From G965227875 sp965227875 (lineage in GTDB: Bacteria; Pseudomonadota; Alphaproteobacteria; Rhizobiales; JAJFHC01), in contig OZ245783.1 of the NCBI GenBank assembly GCA_965227875.1, positions 4,526,001 to 4,590,000 of the forward strand: 64,000 nt of DNA, given 5' to 3'. The position numbers and the translations under genes are program-made. Positions 52,982 through 61,906 of this stretch are shown in pieces. Position 1 is the stretch's first letter; each line of letters opens with the position of its first letter. Below the pieces are notes generated by a model that did not search any database, was not told where the DNA came from, and worked only from the letters and a program-made list of their open reading frames with translations.

Positions 52982-54144
52982 TCGCCCGGCCCGTCCAGGG
53001 CCGGCACATCCCCCTTGGCCCAGGCAGCCTTGGTCTCTTCGGCAAACCGGCTGAACCGGCCTTCACCGATCGCCGTGCGAATGCCATCCATCAGTTGCTG
53101 GTAGTAGTGGACGTTCGACCACGTGATCAACATGGCGCCCAGGTACTCGTTAGCCTTTATCAGGTGGTGCAGGTAGGCGCGGGAATACTGGCTCGTCGCG
53201 GGACAGGTGCTTTCCTCGTCCAGGGGACGGGGGTCTTCGGCATGGCGTGCATTGCGAAGGTTTATCTTCCCGAAACGCGTGAATGCCTGGCCGTGCCGTC
53301 CCGACCTTGTCGGCATCACGCAATCGAACATGTCGATCCCCCTGGCGACGGACTCGAGGATGTCGTCAGGTGTTCCCACGCCCATGAGATAGCGGGCCTT
53401 GTTCTCGGGCATGAGGGGCGTGGTGCAGTCGAGGGTCTCGAGCATGCGCTCCTGCCCTTCCCCGACGGCAAGTCCGCCCACCGCGTAACCGTCGAAGCCG
53501 ATTTCCGTCAGCGCCTTCACCGAGGCTTCCCGCAGGTCCGGGAATACGCTCCCCTGGACGATGCCGAACAGGCCTCGGCCCGGCCGGACGCCGAACGCCG
53601 CCCTTGACCGTTCGGCCCAGCGCATGGAAAGCCACATGGACCTTTCGGCGTCCTCATGGGTTGACGGGAACGGCGTGCATTCGTCCAGAACCATCTGGAT
53701 GTCGGAGCCGAGCAGGTTCTGTATCTCGATGCTGCGTTCCGGGCTGAGGTGGTGACGCGATCCGTCTATATGAGACTGGAACGTAACCCCGTCCTCCGTC
53801 ATTTTTCGCAGCTTGGTCAGTGACATGACCTGGAAACCGCCCGAGTCCGTAAGGATCGGGCGCGGCCAGCGCATGAACTGGTGCAGACCCCCAAGCCTGT
53901 CGATCCGTTCCGCACCCGGACGCAGCATGAGGTGATAGGTGTTGCCCAGCAGTACGTCCGCACCGGTCTCGCGAACCTGCTCGGGATAAAGCGCCTTGAC
54001 CGTGGCGGCCGTGCCGACGGGCATGAAGGCCGGCGTCCGGATTTCACCGCGCGGCAACACCACCCGGCCGTGCCGGGCCATGCCGTCGGTCTTCTCGAGA
54101 ACGAAGGAAAGGCCGCAATCGGGCCCACTGCTGACTGTCGTCAT
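52975..54144 (-). CDS. tgt: Queuine tRNA-ribosyltransferase
   Basis: A 389-residue TIM-barrel enzyme with substrate motifs PVGTAATVKALYPEQV, MRWPRPILTDSGGFQVMSL (catalytic Asp), LDECTPFP, GIVQGS and YLMGVGTPDDILESVARGIDMFDCVMPTR (second Asp). The zinc site region is CPATSQYSRAYLHHLIKANEYLGAML. It exchanges guanine-34 for preQ1 in GUN-anticodon tRNAs. ATG 54144 overlaps the queA stop (ATGA), coupling two successive queuosine steps. Confidence 0.97.
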   Translation of the reverse strand: MTTVSSGPDCGLSFVLEKTDGMARHGRVVLPRGEIRTPAFMPVGTAATVKALYPEQVRETGADVLLGNTYHLMLRPGAERIDRLGGLHQFMRWPRPILTDSGGFQVMSLTKLRKMTEDGVTFQSHIDGSRHHLSPERSIEIQNLLGSDIQMVLDECTPFPSTHEDAERSMWLSMRWAERSRAAFGVRPGRGLFGIVQGSVFPDLREASVKALTEIGFDGYAVGGLAVGEGQERMLETLDCTTPLMPENKARYLMGVGTPDDILESVARGIDMFDCVMPTRSGRHGQAFTRFGKINLRNARHAEDPRPLDEESTCPATSQYSRAYLHHLIKANEYLGAMLITWSNVHYYQQLMDGIRTAIGEGRFSRFAEETKAAWAKGDVPALDGPGDQ

Positions 54145-55226
54145 CGTTCGGGCACCCTTTCCAGCAGACAGGCGTCACCGTAGCTGTAGAAACGGTATCC
54201 TGCCTCGATCGCATGGGCATAGGCTTCCTTCATCCGGTCCAGTCCGCAGAAGGCGGACACGAGCATGAAGAGCGTCGAGCGAGGAAGATGGAAATTCGTC
54301 AGGAGGACGTCCGTTGCCCGGAACCGGTACCCCGGCGTGATGAAGATGTCCGTGTCTCCGTCGAACGGCCTGATCTCGCCCGATGGCGTGGCCGCGCTTT
54401 CGAGCAGCCGCAGGGATGTCGTGCCGACGGCGACGACACGGCGACCGGCAGCGCGGACCTTGTTGAGCAGCACTGCCGTGTCCCCGTCGAGACGGCCATA
54501 CTCGGAATGCATCCGGTGGCCTTCCGTTTCATCGGACTTGACCGGCAGAAACGTTCCCGCCCCCACATGCAGGGTCAAGGTACAGTGCTCGATGCCGCGT
54601 GCAGCGAGTGCGGACATCAGTTGAGGCGTGAAATGCAGGCCGGCGGTCGGTGCCGCCACGGCCCCGGCCTCGTTGGCGAAGATCGTCTGGTAATCGTCGT
54701 CGTCTTCCATGTCCGGTGTGCGGCGTGATGCGATGTAGGGCGGCAGCGGCATCGTCCCGTGCCGTGCCAGCGCCGCCTCCAGGTCGTTGGCCGCGACCGA
54801 AAACTCGATCTCGATCTCTCCGCCCCCGTGCTTGTGGAGGACCGTCGCCGCGAGTCCCTCCCCTTGCGTGCTTTCGGCCGGATCTCCGAACAGGAGGCCG
54901 TCGCCCGGTTCGAGCTTTCGCGCCGGCCGGGCGAAGGCCCGCCAGCGGCTGCCTTCGTCCCGCTTGTGGAGGTTGATCTCGACCTTGGGCGATGTGTCTC
55001 CCCGTCCGGTGCGCACCCCGACGAGGCGCGCCGGCACCACGCGGGTGTCGTTAAACACCAAGAAATCGTCCGGTCGAAGGCATTCTGCGAGATCGCCGAT
55101 CGTACGGTCCTCGAAAGGGGCATCCCGCCCCCGCACGACGAGCAGGCGCGCGTCTTCGCGACGCGCGGCAGGCCGCAACGCGATGCACTCCGGCGGGAGC
55201 GCAAAATCGAATTCGTCGACACGCAC
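54141..55226 (-). CDS. queA: S-adenosylmethionine:tRNA ribosyltransferase-isomerase
   Basis: A 361-residue enzyme: FDFALPPECIALRPAARREDARLLVV, DFLVFNDTRVVPARLVG, RHGTMPLPPYIASRR, NEAGAVAAPTAGLHFTPQLM, LHVGAGTFLPVKSDE and TNFHLPRSTLFMLVSAFCGLD. It converts preQ1 in tRNA to epoxyqueuosine. I place the start at GTG 55226 (MRVDEFDFALP), where conservation begins; no strong Shine-Dalgarno is visible there, so the exact start is uncertain. It lies 49 nt after the cyclophilin gene. Confidence 0.95.
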   Translation of the reverse strand: MRVDEFDFALPPECIALRPAARREDARLLVVRGRDAPFEDRTIGDLAECLRPDDFLVFNDTRVVPARLVGVRTGRGDTSPKVEINLHKRDEGSRWRAFARPARKLEPGDGLLFGDPAESTQGEGLAATVLHKHGGGEIEIEFSVAANDLEAALARHGTMPLPPYIASRRTPDMEDDDDYQTIFANEAGAVAAPTAGLHFTPQLMSALAARGIEHCTLTLHVGAGTFLPVKSDETEGHRMHSEYGRLDGDTAVLLNKVRAAGRRVVAVGTTSLRLLESAATPSGEIRPFDGDTDIFITPGYRFRATDVLLTNFHLPRSTLFMLVSAFCGLDRMKEAYAHAIEAGYRFYSYGDACLLERVPER

Positions 55227-55275
55227 CAGAATACTGTCCGGTTGAGGAAAACGGCAGCGCCGCTCCGTGGATGGA

Positions 55276-55749
55276 TCAGCCCATATCGGCGGCGACTTGC
55301 ATCCGCTCGATCCGGTCGGGATCCTGCACGGGCTCGCCACGCTTGATCTTGTCGACATTGTCCATGCCGTCGGTCACCTGGCCCCAGACCGTGTACTGGC
55401 CATCCAGGAAACCGGCATCGTCGAAGCAGATGAAGAACTGGCTGTCGGCGCTGTTGGGGTCCATCGCCCGCGCCATGGAGGCCGTCCCGCGCGTGTGCGG
55501 CGCGTCGGAGAACTCCGCTTCCAGTTTCTGACCGGACCCGCCTGTCCCCGTCCCCGTCGGATCGCCCGACTGGGCCATGAAACCGTCGATCACCCTGTGA
55601 AAGACGATTCCGTCATAGAAACCGTCCCGCGCGAGTTCCTTGATGCGGGCGACGTGCTTCGGCGCGAGGTCCGGTCGCAGTTCGATGACCACGCGGCCGT
55701 GCGTGATGTCGAGTACCAGCGTGTTTTCGGGATCTTTGCATTCAACCAT
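55276..55749 (-). CDS. ppiB: Cytoplasmic cyclophilin-type peptidyl-prolyl isomerase
   Basis: A 157-residue cyclophilin without signal peptide. The core GFYDGIVFHRVIDGFMAQSGDPTGTGTGGSGQKLEAEF contains the catalytic Arg (FHRV) and the FMAQSGD motif, followed by SADSQFFICFDDAGFLDGQYTVWGQV. It catalyses proline cis-trans isomerisation. It is a paralogue of the exported cyclophilin encoded 18 nt upstream. Confidence 0.94.
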   Translation of the reverse strand: MVECKDPENTLVLDITHGRVVIELRPDLAPKHVARIKELARDGFYDGIVFHRVIDGFMAQSGDPTGTGTGGSGQKLEAEFSDAPHTRGTASMARAMDPNSADSQFFICFDDAGFLDGQYTVWGQVTDGMDNVDKIKRGEPVQDPDRIERMQVAADMG

Positions 55750-55767
55750 GTCGATGTCCTTTCGGGT

Positions 55768-56310
55768 TTACTTGTCGTCCGCGGCAACGCGCAGCTTGAT
55801 GATTTTGTCGGGAGCCACAGGCGGTTCGCCGCGCCGGATCTTGTCGACATGGCTCATGCCACTGACGACTTCACCCCAGACCGTGTACTTGCCGTTCAGA
55901 AAGCTCGAGTCGGCGAAGCAGATGAACCACTGGCTGTTGGCGGAATTGCGGGCCTGGCCGCGCGCCATGCCGACGGTGCCGCGGGAAAACGGGGCAAGAC
56001 TGAACTCCGCCCGCAGATCCTTGTATTTGGACCCGCCCGTGCCGGTGCCCGTCGGGTCGCCGGTCTGGGCCATGAACCCGTCGATCACCCTGTGAAAGAC
56101 GATCCCGTCGAAAAACTTCTCGCGGGTGAGTTTCTTGATGCGCGCAACGTGATTGGGTGCGAGGTCCGGGCGCAACTTGATCACGACCTTGCCGGACCTG
56201 AGGTAGAGGTTCAGCGTGTTTTCCGGGTCGAGCGATTGCGCCGGGGCGTCCGACTGGACGAAAAACACCAGGCTCAGAGCAACGAGCAGGGACTTGAACA
56301 CGTGGGTCAT
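55768..56310 (-). CDS. Exported cyclophilin-type peptidyl-prolyl isomerase
   Basis: The 180-residue precursor has signal peptide MTHVFKSLLVALSLVFFVQSDAPA. The cyclophilin domain shows KFFDGIVFHRVIDGFMAQTGDPTGTGTGGSKYKDLRAEF and NSANSQWFICFADSSFLNGKYTVWGEV. ATG 56310 has AGGAG about 7 nt upstream. Tandem duplication of a cytoplasmic and a periplasmic copy is common in alphaproteobacteria. Confidence 0.94.
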   Translation of the reverse strand: MTHVFKSLLVALSLVFFVQSDAPAQSLDPENTLNLYLRSGKVVIKLRPDLAPNHVARIKKLTREKFFDGIVFHRVIDGFMAQTGDPTGTGTGGSKYKDLRAEFSLAPFSRGTVGMARGQARNSANSQWFICFADSSFLNGKYTVWGEVVSGMSHVDKIRRGEPPVAPDKIIKLRVAADDK

Positions 56311-56347
56311 TCGATACTCCTGTACGGATTGAAACGGATTTGAGGAA

Positions 56348-56845
56348 CTACGACCCGATCTTTCGGGCGATCGCGTCTGCAACGGCATCGGGAACGAACG
56401 GCGAAATGTCGCCTCCCATACCGGCAATCTGCTTGACGAGCGACGACGCGATGAAGCGAACGTCGGGAGACGCCGCAAGAAACATGGTCTCGACGTCGGG
56501 TGCCATGGTTGCGTTCATGCCCGCCATCTGCGTCTCGTAGTCGAAATCGGTGGTGTCGCGCAAGCCGCGTATGATCACCTTTGCCGATGCCTCGCGCGCG
56601 GCGTCGACCACGAGACCGTCGAACGTGACGACCTTCGGTTCGGCGCCGGCCTCGCGAATCTCCGGAAAAGCGACCTGTTCGATGAGAGCGACACGGGCTT
56701 CGGCATCGAAAAACGGCGTTTTGCCATGATGGATCCCGACGGCGATCACCAGACGGTCGACCAATGCGGCCGAACGCCGGATGACGTCCATGTGGCCGTT
56801 CGTCAGGGGATCGAAACTCCCGGAATAAAATCCAGTCACAGCCAT
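56348..56845 (-). CDS. coaD: Phosphopantetheine adenylyltransferase
   Basis: A 165-residue nucleotidyltransferase: TGFYSGSFDPLTNGHMDVIRRSA (the T/HxGH motif), KVIIRGLRDTTDFDYETQMAGMN and DVRFIASSLVKQIAGMGGDISPFVP. It performs the fourth step of coenzyme A synthesis. ATG 56845; it lies 4 nt after the LysE-family gene. Confidence 0.97.
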   Translation of the reverse strand: MAVTGFYSGSFDPLTNGHMDVIRRSAALVDRLVIAVGIHHGKTPFFDAEARVALIEQVAFPEIREAGAEPKVVTFDGLVVDAAREASAKVIIRGLRDTTDFDYETQMAGMNATMAPDVETMFLAASPDVRFIASSLVKQIAGMGGDISPFVPDAVADAIARKIGS

Positions 56846-56849
56846 GGGG

Positions 56850-57467
56850 TCAGGCGCGGCGCGAAAGCGCCAGCCACAGGCCTCCGCCGATCATGCAGAC
56901 CCCGCTCACCTTCTCCAGAAGCCTGACCCGCGAGCGCGACAGGAGATGTCCGGCCCGCCCCGCCGCCAGCGCATAGGCCCCGTCCAGGACAGTCGCGACA
57001 ACCATGAAGGTCAGGCCGAGAACCAGCGTCTGGACGACCGTATTGCCGTTCGGGTCGATGAACTGCGGGAGAAAAGCGCCAAGGAAAAACAGGGCCTTGG
57101 GGTTCGACAGGATCACGAAGACGCCCTGCCAGAAGAAGGACCGGCTCCCCGCGCTTTCGGGTTCGGCACGGCTGAGTTTGCCGTCCGACCGGAGCATCTT
57201 GACGCCGATCCAGATGAGGTAAGCTGCACCGACGATCCGGATGACGTCGAAAACGAAGGAGAGGTTCGTCACGATGTACTGGAGCCCACCGGCCAGAACG
57301 GCGATGATCGCGATCAGGCCGAATTGGGTTCCCGCCACGTTGCCCAGTCCGGCGGACGATCCGTGGCGCAGACTGTTGGCGATGATGATTGTAACCGTAG
57401 GTCCAGGCACGATGATGACGGCCGCGCAGGCCGCGACAAAAGCCAGGTAGAGTTCGATCGATATCAT
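56850..57467 (-). CDS. LysE/RhtB-family amino acid exporter
   Basis: A 205-residue membrane protein with about six helices and the family N-terminus CAAVIIVPGPTVTIIIANSLRHGSSAGLGNVAGTQFG. Later it has AAYLIWIGVKMLR and WQGVFVILSNPKALFFLGAFLPQFID. ATG 57467 overlaps the gyrA stop (ATGA), so it is translated in the same unit as gyrase. The exported compound is unknown. Confidence 0.92.
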   Translation of the reverse strand: MISIELYLAFVAACAAVIIVPGPTVTIIIANSLRHGSSAGLGNVAGTQFGLIAIIAVLAGGLQYIVTNLSFVFDVIRIVGAAYLIWIGVKMLRSDGKLSRAEPESAGSRSFFWQGVFVILSNPKALFFLGAFLPQFIDPNGNTVVQTLVLGLTFMVVATVLDGAYALAAGRAGHLLSRSRVRLLEKVSGVCMIGGGLWLALSRRA

Positions 57468-60280
57468 GCCGGATCACCCCCGTCGTTGTCCGGCGAGACG
57501 CCATCGCCGGCATCGGTTTCGTCCTCGTCGCCGTTCTCGTCTTCCCCGATATGCTCCACGGAGACGACCTGTTCGTCTTCGGCCGTGTTGAAGATGGTCA
57601 CGCCCTGCGTCGACCTGCCGGCCACCCTGATCCCGTCGACGGGACAACGGATGAGTTGCCCGCCATTGCTCACCAGCATGATTTCATCGGCGACTTCTAC
57701 CGGGAACGAGGCCACCAGTCGTCCGTTGCGGCGCGTGACCGCCATGGCGATGATGCCTTTGCCACCCCGGCCCGCGACACGGTACTCGTAGGCGGACGAA
57801 CGTTTCCCGTATCCATTCTCCGAGACCGTGAGCACGAACTGCTCCAGGGCGCCGAGATGGCTGTAGCGTTCCGGAGAGAGCGCAAGGTCCTCTCCGTTCT
57901 CTTCCATCTCCTCGTCGGGCTCCGCCTCGAGAACCACGTCGTCCTCGGTTTCCCCCGTCGCGGCACGGCGCATGGCGCTCGCCTGACGCAGGTAGGCGCG
58001 GGCTTCCGCCGGCGTGGTGTCGACATGACGGAGAATGGTCATGGAGATCACCGAATCGTCCCCAAGATCACGATCGCTTCCCAGCTTGATGCCGCGTACA
58101 CCCGTCGAATCCCGTCCGGCAAAAACCCGGACGTCATCCACCCGGAAGCGGATGCAGCGCCCGTTGGACGTGGTCAGCAGGACGTCGTCATCCTCCGTGC
58201 AGATCTGCACGCCAACGATCCCGTCGCCCTCGTCGAGCTTCATCGCGATCTTGCCGTTGCGGTTGATCCGGATGAAGTCGGACAGGTCATTGCGCCGGAC
58301 CTTGCCGCTCTTCGTGGCGAACATGACGTGAAGCTTGGCCCAGCTTTCCTCGTCTTCCGGCAGGGGCATGATCGTGGTGATCGTCTCGCCCTGGTCGAGC
58401 GGCAGCAGATTGATCATCGCCTTGCCGCGGGACTGTGGCGAGGCCTGCGGCAGCCGCCAGACCTTCATCTTGTAGACCATACCCGACGACGAGAAGAACA
58501 GCACCGGCGTATGGGTGTTGGCGACGAACAGCCGCGTGACGAAGTCCTGGTCGCGGGTCGACATGCCGGACCGGCCCTTGCCGCCGCGCTTCTGCGCCCG
58601 GTAGGTCGAAAGCGGCACACGCTTGATGTACCCGGCATGGGACACGGTCACCACCATGTCCTCGCGCTGGATCAGGTCCTCGTCCTCGACCTCGAACTCG
58701 GCCTCGACGATCTCCGTGCGCCGGTCGTCGGCAAATTCCTCGCGGACCGCCAGCAGTTCTTCCTTGATGATGGACATCACCCGGCCCCTGCTTCGCAGGA
58801 TGTCGAGGTAGTCCTCGATCTGTTCGCCGAGCGCCTTCAGTTCGTCGCCGATCTCGTCACGCCCGAGCGCCGTGAGCCGCTGCAGCCTGAGATCCAGGAT
58901 CGCCCTGGCCTGCGTTTCCGACAGGTAGAACGTGCCGTCCTCCAGAACCCGGTGACGGGGATCGGCGATAAGCTGGATCAGCGGTGCCATGTCGCGCGCC
59001 GGCCAGGCCTTCTCCATCAGCTGGGCGCGCGCGGTCGCCGGATCGGGCGCGGCGCGGATGAGCGCGATCACCTCGTCGATATTGGCGACGGCGATCGCCA
59101 GACCGACCAGCACGTGGGCCCGGTCCCGTGCCTTGTTCAGCAGGAACTTGGTGCGCCGCGTGATGACTTCCTCGCGGAACGCGGTAAATGCCTGAAGCAG
59201 GTCCTTCAGGTTCATGAGCTCCGGCCGCCCGCCGGTCAGCGCAACCATGTTGCAGCCGAACGTCGACTGAAGCGGCGAGAACCTGTAGAGCTGGTTCAGA
59301 ACCACGTCGGGCACCGCATCGCGGCGCAACTCCACGACGACCCGCATGCCCTGGCGGTCGGATTCGTCGCGGATGTCGCTGATGCCCTCGATCCGCTTGT
59401 CTCTCACCAGGTCGGCGATCTTCTCGATCATGTTCGCCTTGTTCACCTGGTAGGGTATTTCCGTGATGATGAGCGCTTCGCGGTCCTTGCGGATCGTTTC
59501 GACGCCCACCCTGCCGCGCATCACGACAGAGCCGCGCCCGGTATGATAGGCCGACTTGATGCCGGCCCGCCCGAGGATCAGCCCCCCGGTCGGAAAATCC
59601 GGTCCCGGCACGATCTCCAGAAACTCGTCGATCGTCATTTCCGGCCGGTCGATCAGCGCGACACAGGCGTCGACGACCTCTCCCAGATTATGCGGCGGGA
59701 TGTTCGTGGCCATGCCGACCGCGATGCCGCCGGCGCCGTTGACGAGCAGGTTCGGGAAACGGGCCGGAAGGACGGTCGGTTCGCGTTCGGAATTGTCGTA
59801 GTTGTCCTGGTAGTCGACCGTGTCCTTGTCGATATCCTCGAGCAGGGCATGCGCGGGCTTGCCCATGCGCACTTCGGTGTAACGCATGGCGGCCGGCGGA
59901 TCGCCGTCCACCGAGCCGAAATTTCCCTGCCCGTCCAGCAGTGGCAGGCGCATGGAGAAGTCCTGCGCCATGCGCACGAGCGCATCGTAGATCGACTGGT
60001 CGCCGTGGGGGTGGTACTTACCGATCACGTCCCCGACGACGCGGGCGGACTTGCGATAGGGCTTGTTCCAGTCGTATCCGTTCTCGTGCATCGAGAACAG
60101 GATGCGGCGGTGGACCGGCTTCAGGCCGTCACGCACGTCGGGCAAGGCGCGACTGACGATGACGCTCATCGCGTAGTCGAGATAGCTGCGCTTCATTTCC
60201 TCTTCGATGGAAATCGGCGCTATGTCGCTCCCCGGACCTTCCCCGCCGGGTTCGATCATCGTGTCTTTTGTATCGGACAA
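57464..60280 (-). CDS. gyrA: DNA gyrase subunit A
   Basis: A 938-residue subunit from TTG 60280 (AAAGG about 7 nt upstream). ATG 60259 is an in-frame alternative without a clear Shine-Dalgarno. The breakage-reunion domain has YHPHGDQSIYDALVRMAQ and catalytic Tyr134 in AAMRYTEVR. The C-terminal pinwheel has the GyrA box QKRGGKG, and the tail is highly acidic (EDENGDEDETDAGDG). The position equivalent to E. coli Ser83 is Gln95 and Ala84 is Ser96, while Asp87 is kept. The chain is longer than E. coli GyrA (875), mainly through an acidic insertion around GETEDDVVLEAEPDEEMEEN in the C-terminal domain. Confidence 0.97.
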   Translation of the reverse strand: MSDTKDTMIEPGGEGPGSDIAPISIEEEMKRSYLDYAMSVIVSRALPDVRDGLKPVHRRILFSMHENGYDWNKPYRKSARVVGDVIGKYHPHGDQSIYDALVRMAQDFSMRLPLLDGQGNFGSVDGDPPAAMRYTEVRMGKPAHALLEDIDKDTVDYQDNYDNSEREPTVLPARFPNLLVNGAGGIAVGMATNIPPHNLGEVVDACVALIDRPEMTIDEFLEIVPGPDFPTGGLILGRAGIKSAYHTGRGSVVMRGRVGVETIRKDREALIITEIPYQVNKANMIEKIADLVRDKRIEGISDIRDESDRQGMRVVVELRRDAVPDVVLNQLYRFSPLQSTFGCNMVALTGGRPELMNLKDLLQAFTAFREEVITRRTKFLLNKARDRAHVLVGLAIAVANIDEVIALIRAAPDPATARAQLMEKAWPARDMAPLIQLIADPRHRVLEDGTFYLSETQARAILDLRLQRLTALGRDEIGDELKALGEQIEDYLDILRSRGRVMSIIKEELLAVREEFADDRRTEIVEAEFEVEDEDLIQREDMVVTVSHAGYIKRVPLSTYRAQKRGGKGRSGMSTRDQDFVTRLFVANTHTPVLFFSSSGMVYKMKVWRLPQASPQSRGKAMINLLPLDQGETITTIMPLPEDEESWAKLHVMFATKSGKVRRNDLSDFIRINRNGKIAMKLDEGDGIVGVQICTEDDDVLLTTSNGRCIRFRVDDVRVFAGRDSTGVRGIKLGSDRDLGDDSVISMTILRHVDTTPAEARAYLRQASAMRRAATGETEDDVVLEAEPDEEMEENGEDLALSPERYSHLGALEQFVLTVSENGYGKRSSAYEYRVAGRGGKGIIAMAVTRRNGRLVASFPVEVADEIMLVSNGGQLIRCPVDGIRVAGRSTQGVTIFNTAEDEQVVSVEHIGEDENGDEDETDAGDGVSPDNDGGDPA

Positions 60281-60397
60281 ACTGGACCTTTCCGCATCGC
60301 CGCGCGCCGCTTTCTTACGCCGGTCCGCGCAGGATGTAGGCGGGTTGGACAACCCTGTGAAATAACGGTTCTTTGCAGACCCGATTCGCTATGGCGC

Positions 60398-60426
60398 ATC
60401 TTACCAACCCGCGTCGCAAAGAACAA
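60398..60426 (-). promoter_or_regulatory. Sigma-70-type promoter of gyrA
   Basis: On the minus strand TTGTTC (60421-60426), a 17-nt spacer and TAAGAT (60398-60403). The start site would be near 60391, giving a leader of about 110 nt before gyrA. Confidence 0.6.
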
Positions 60427-60472
60427 CGCAGGATAACCCGTTTTCTGCGGATTTCAGCCGAAAACCCGAGGT

Positions 60473-60856
60473 TCAGCGCGGGACCTTCACGGTCATCTCC
60501 CGCCCGCCATATCCGTGGACCTTGTCGTGCGCGCGGATCGTCACTTCCGACACGCCTTCAGGGATGCGCAGACCGCCGAGAGACCGCGTGAAGGGTTGTT
60601 CCTCGACATGGGGGTGGAGCAGGACACGCGTGCCCAGAATTGCCCCGTCCGGATCCAGAACGTCCCATTTGTCCGCATAGTGTTCCCAGCCGGTATCGGC
60701 GTGCCGGACGGTCACGGAAACCTGGTATGTGTCCTCCCCCTCCTTCGTCAGGCGGACCTCCGTCACGTCCGCTTCCCCGCCCAGGGAGACCGCTGGCAGA
60801 ACAGTAAAAACACAAGCAAAAACAAGAGGAAACACGGTAAGTCGTACGGGTCTCAT
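60473..60856 (-). CDS. Small exported protein of unknown function
   Basis: A 127-residue precursor with signal peptide MRPVRLTVFPLVFACVFTVLPA and likely cleavage near SLGGEA. The mature part has a beta-sandwich-like pattern (VTEVRLTKEGEDTYQVSVTVRHADTGWEHYADKWDVLDPDGAILGTRVLLHPHVEEQPFTR) ending in EMTVKVPR. I do not recognise a named family. ATG 60856 has GGAGAAAGG upstream. It is divergent from the CDF transporter gene and upstream of the gyrA promoter. Confidence 0.8.
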   Translation of the reverse strand: MRPVRLTVFPLVFACVFTVLPAVSLGGEADVTEVRLTKEGEDTYQVSVTVRHADTGWEHYADKWDVLDPDGAILGTRVLLHPHVEEQPFTRSLGGLRIPEGVSEVTIRAHDKVHGYGGREMTVKVPR

Positions 60857-60941
60857 GGAACCTTTCTCCGTCGGCTGCATTGTCGGACCGGTGCCGACAT
60901 TATAGTTGCGCAGCCGGTTTTTCACGCTTATCAGGGTCCCC

Positions 60942-61901
60942 ATGGCTACAGCTTCGTCGAAAAAGGTGATCTACGCCGCGCTTGCCGGCAACTTCCTGAT
61001 CGCTGTGACGAAGTTCTTTGCGTCGATCTATACCGGGTCGTCGGCCATGCTCAGCGAGGCGATACATTCCCTGGTCGATACCGGGAACCAGGGGCTTCTG
61101 CTTTACGGCCTCAAACGCTCCACGCAGATCCCGGACGAAACCCATCCCTTCGGGTACGGCAGGGAACTCTACTTCTGGGCCTTCGTCGTCGCGATCATCA
61201 TTTTCGGGCTCGGCGCCGGGGTGTCGATCTATGAGGGCACCCACAAGGTCCTGCATCCCGAAACCGTGACGGACCCCATCGTCAACTACATCGTCCTTGG
61301 CCTCGCGATGGTGTTCGAGGGGGCGGCGCTATACGTAGCGGTACGCGAGTTCAATCGCATGCGTGGCCCCGTGCCGTTCCTCGCCGCTGTCCGACAGAGC
61401 AAGGATCCCGGCATCTTCACGGTCGTTTTCGAGGATGCAGCCGCCATGGCCGGCCTCGTCGTCGCCTTTGTCGGCCTTCTCCTGGCGCAATATCTCGAAC
61501 TGCCGTGGATGGATGGGGCCGCATCGATCGCCATCGGCGTGATCCTCGCCCTGACGGCGGCTTTCCTGGCCTACGAGACCAAGGGCCTGCTCATCGGCGA
61601 AGCGGCGGACGAGGACATTCGCGAAGGCATTCTCGAGATCGTCGGCAACGCCCCGTCGGTCAAGGCCGTCAACGAACTGCGCACCATGCACATGGGCGCC
61701 AACGACATCCTTCTGGCGCTCAGCATCGACTTCAAGGACCAGTTGAGTTCGCGCAACGTCGAGGAGACGATCTACATCCTCGAGATGGCGATCAAGTCCC
61801 GGTTCCCCGAGATCCAGCGCCTTTTCATCGAAGTCCAGTCCCAGGAACGTCACGATGAAGTGGTTGCCACCGAGGCGATCGCGATCCAGAAGGACACCTG
61901 A
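60942..61901 (+). CDS. Cation diffusion facilitator (CDF) family transporter
   Basis: A 319-residue transporter with six predicted helices. The TM2 metal site is SEAIHSLVDTGNQGLLL (HxxxD). TM5 reads VVFEDAAAMAGLVVAF, so an E-D pair replaces the usual HxxxD, as in the SLC30A9-like branch. The C-terminal cytoplasmic domain (about 205-300) carries VKAVNELRTMHMGANDILLALSIDF. Zinc, iron or manganese efflux is possible; the altered site makes the ion uncertain. ATG 60942 is preferred to an in-frame upstream codon. Confidence 0.9.
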   Translation: MATASSKKVIYAALAGNFLIAVTKFFASIYTGSSAMLSEAIHSLVDTGNQGLLLYGLKRSTQIPDETHPFGYGRELYFWAFVVAIIIFGLGAGVSIYEGTHKVLHPETVTDPIVNYIVLGLAMVFEGAALYVAVREFNRMRGPVPFLAAVRQSKDPGIFTVVFEDAAAMAGLVVAFVGLLLAQYLELPWMDGAASIAIGVILALTAAFLAYETKGLLIGEAADEDIREGILEIVGNAPSVKAVNELRTMHMGANDILLALSIDFKDQLSSRNVEETIYILEMAIKSRFPEIQRLFIEVQSQERHDEVVATEAIAIQKDT

Positions 61902-61906
61902 AGCCG

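Noticed and set aside
57551..60436. A 961-codon open frame on the plus strand opposite gyrA
   Set aside because: It is the antisense of gyrA in high-GC DNA, has Arg/His/Asp-rich composition and no recognisable domain. The same applies to the long antisense frames at 4284-6275 (flotillin), 11733-13889 (livHM) and 24571-26592 (binding protein).
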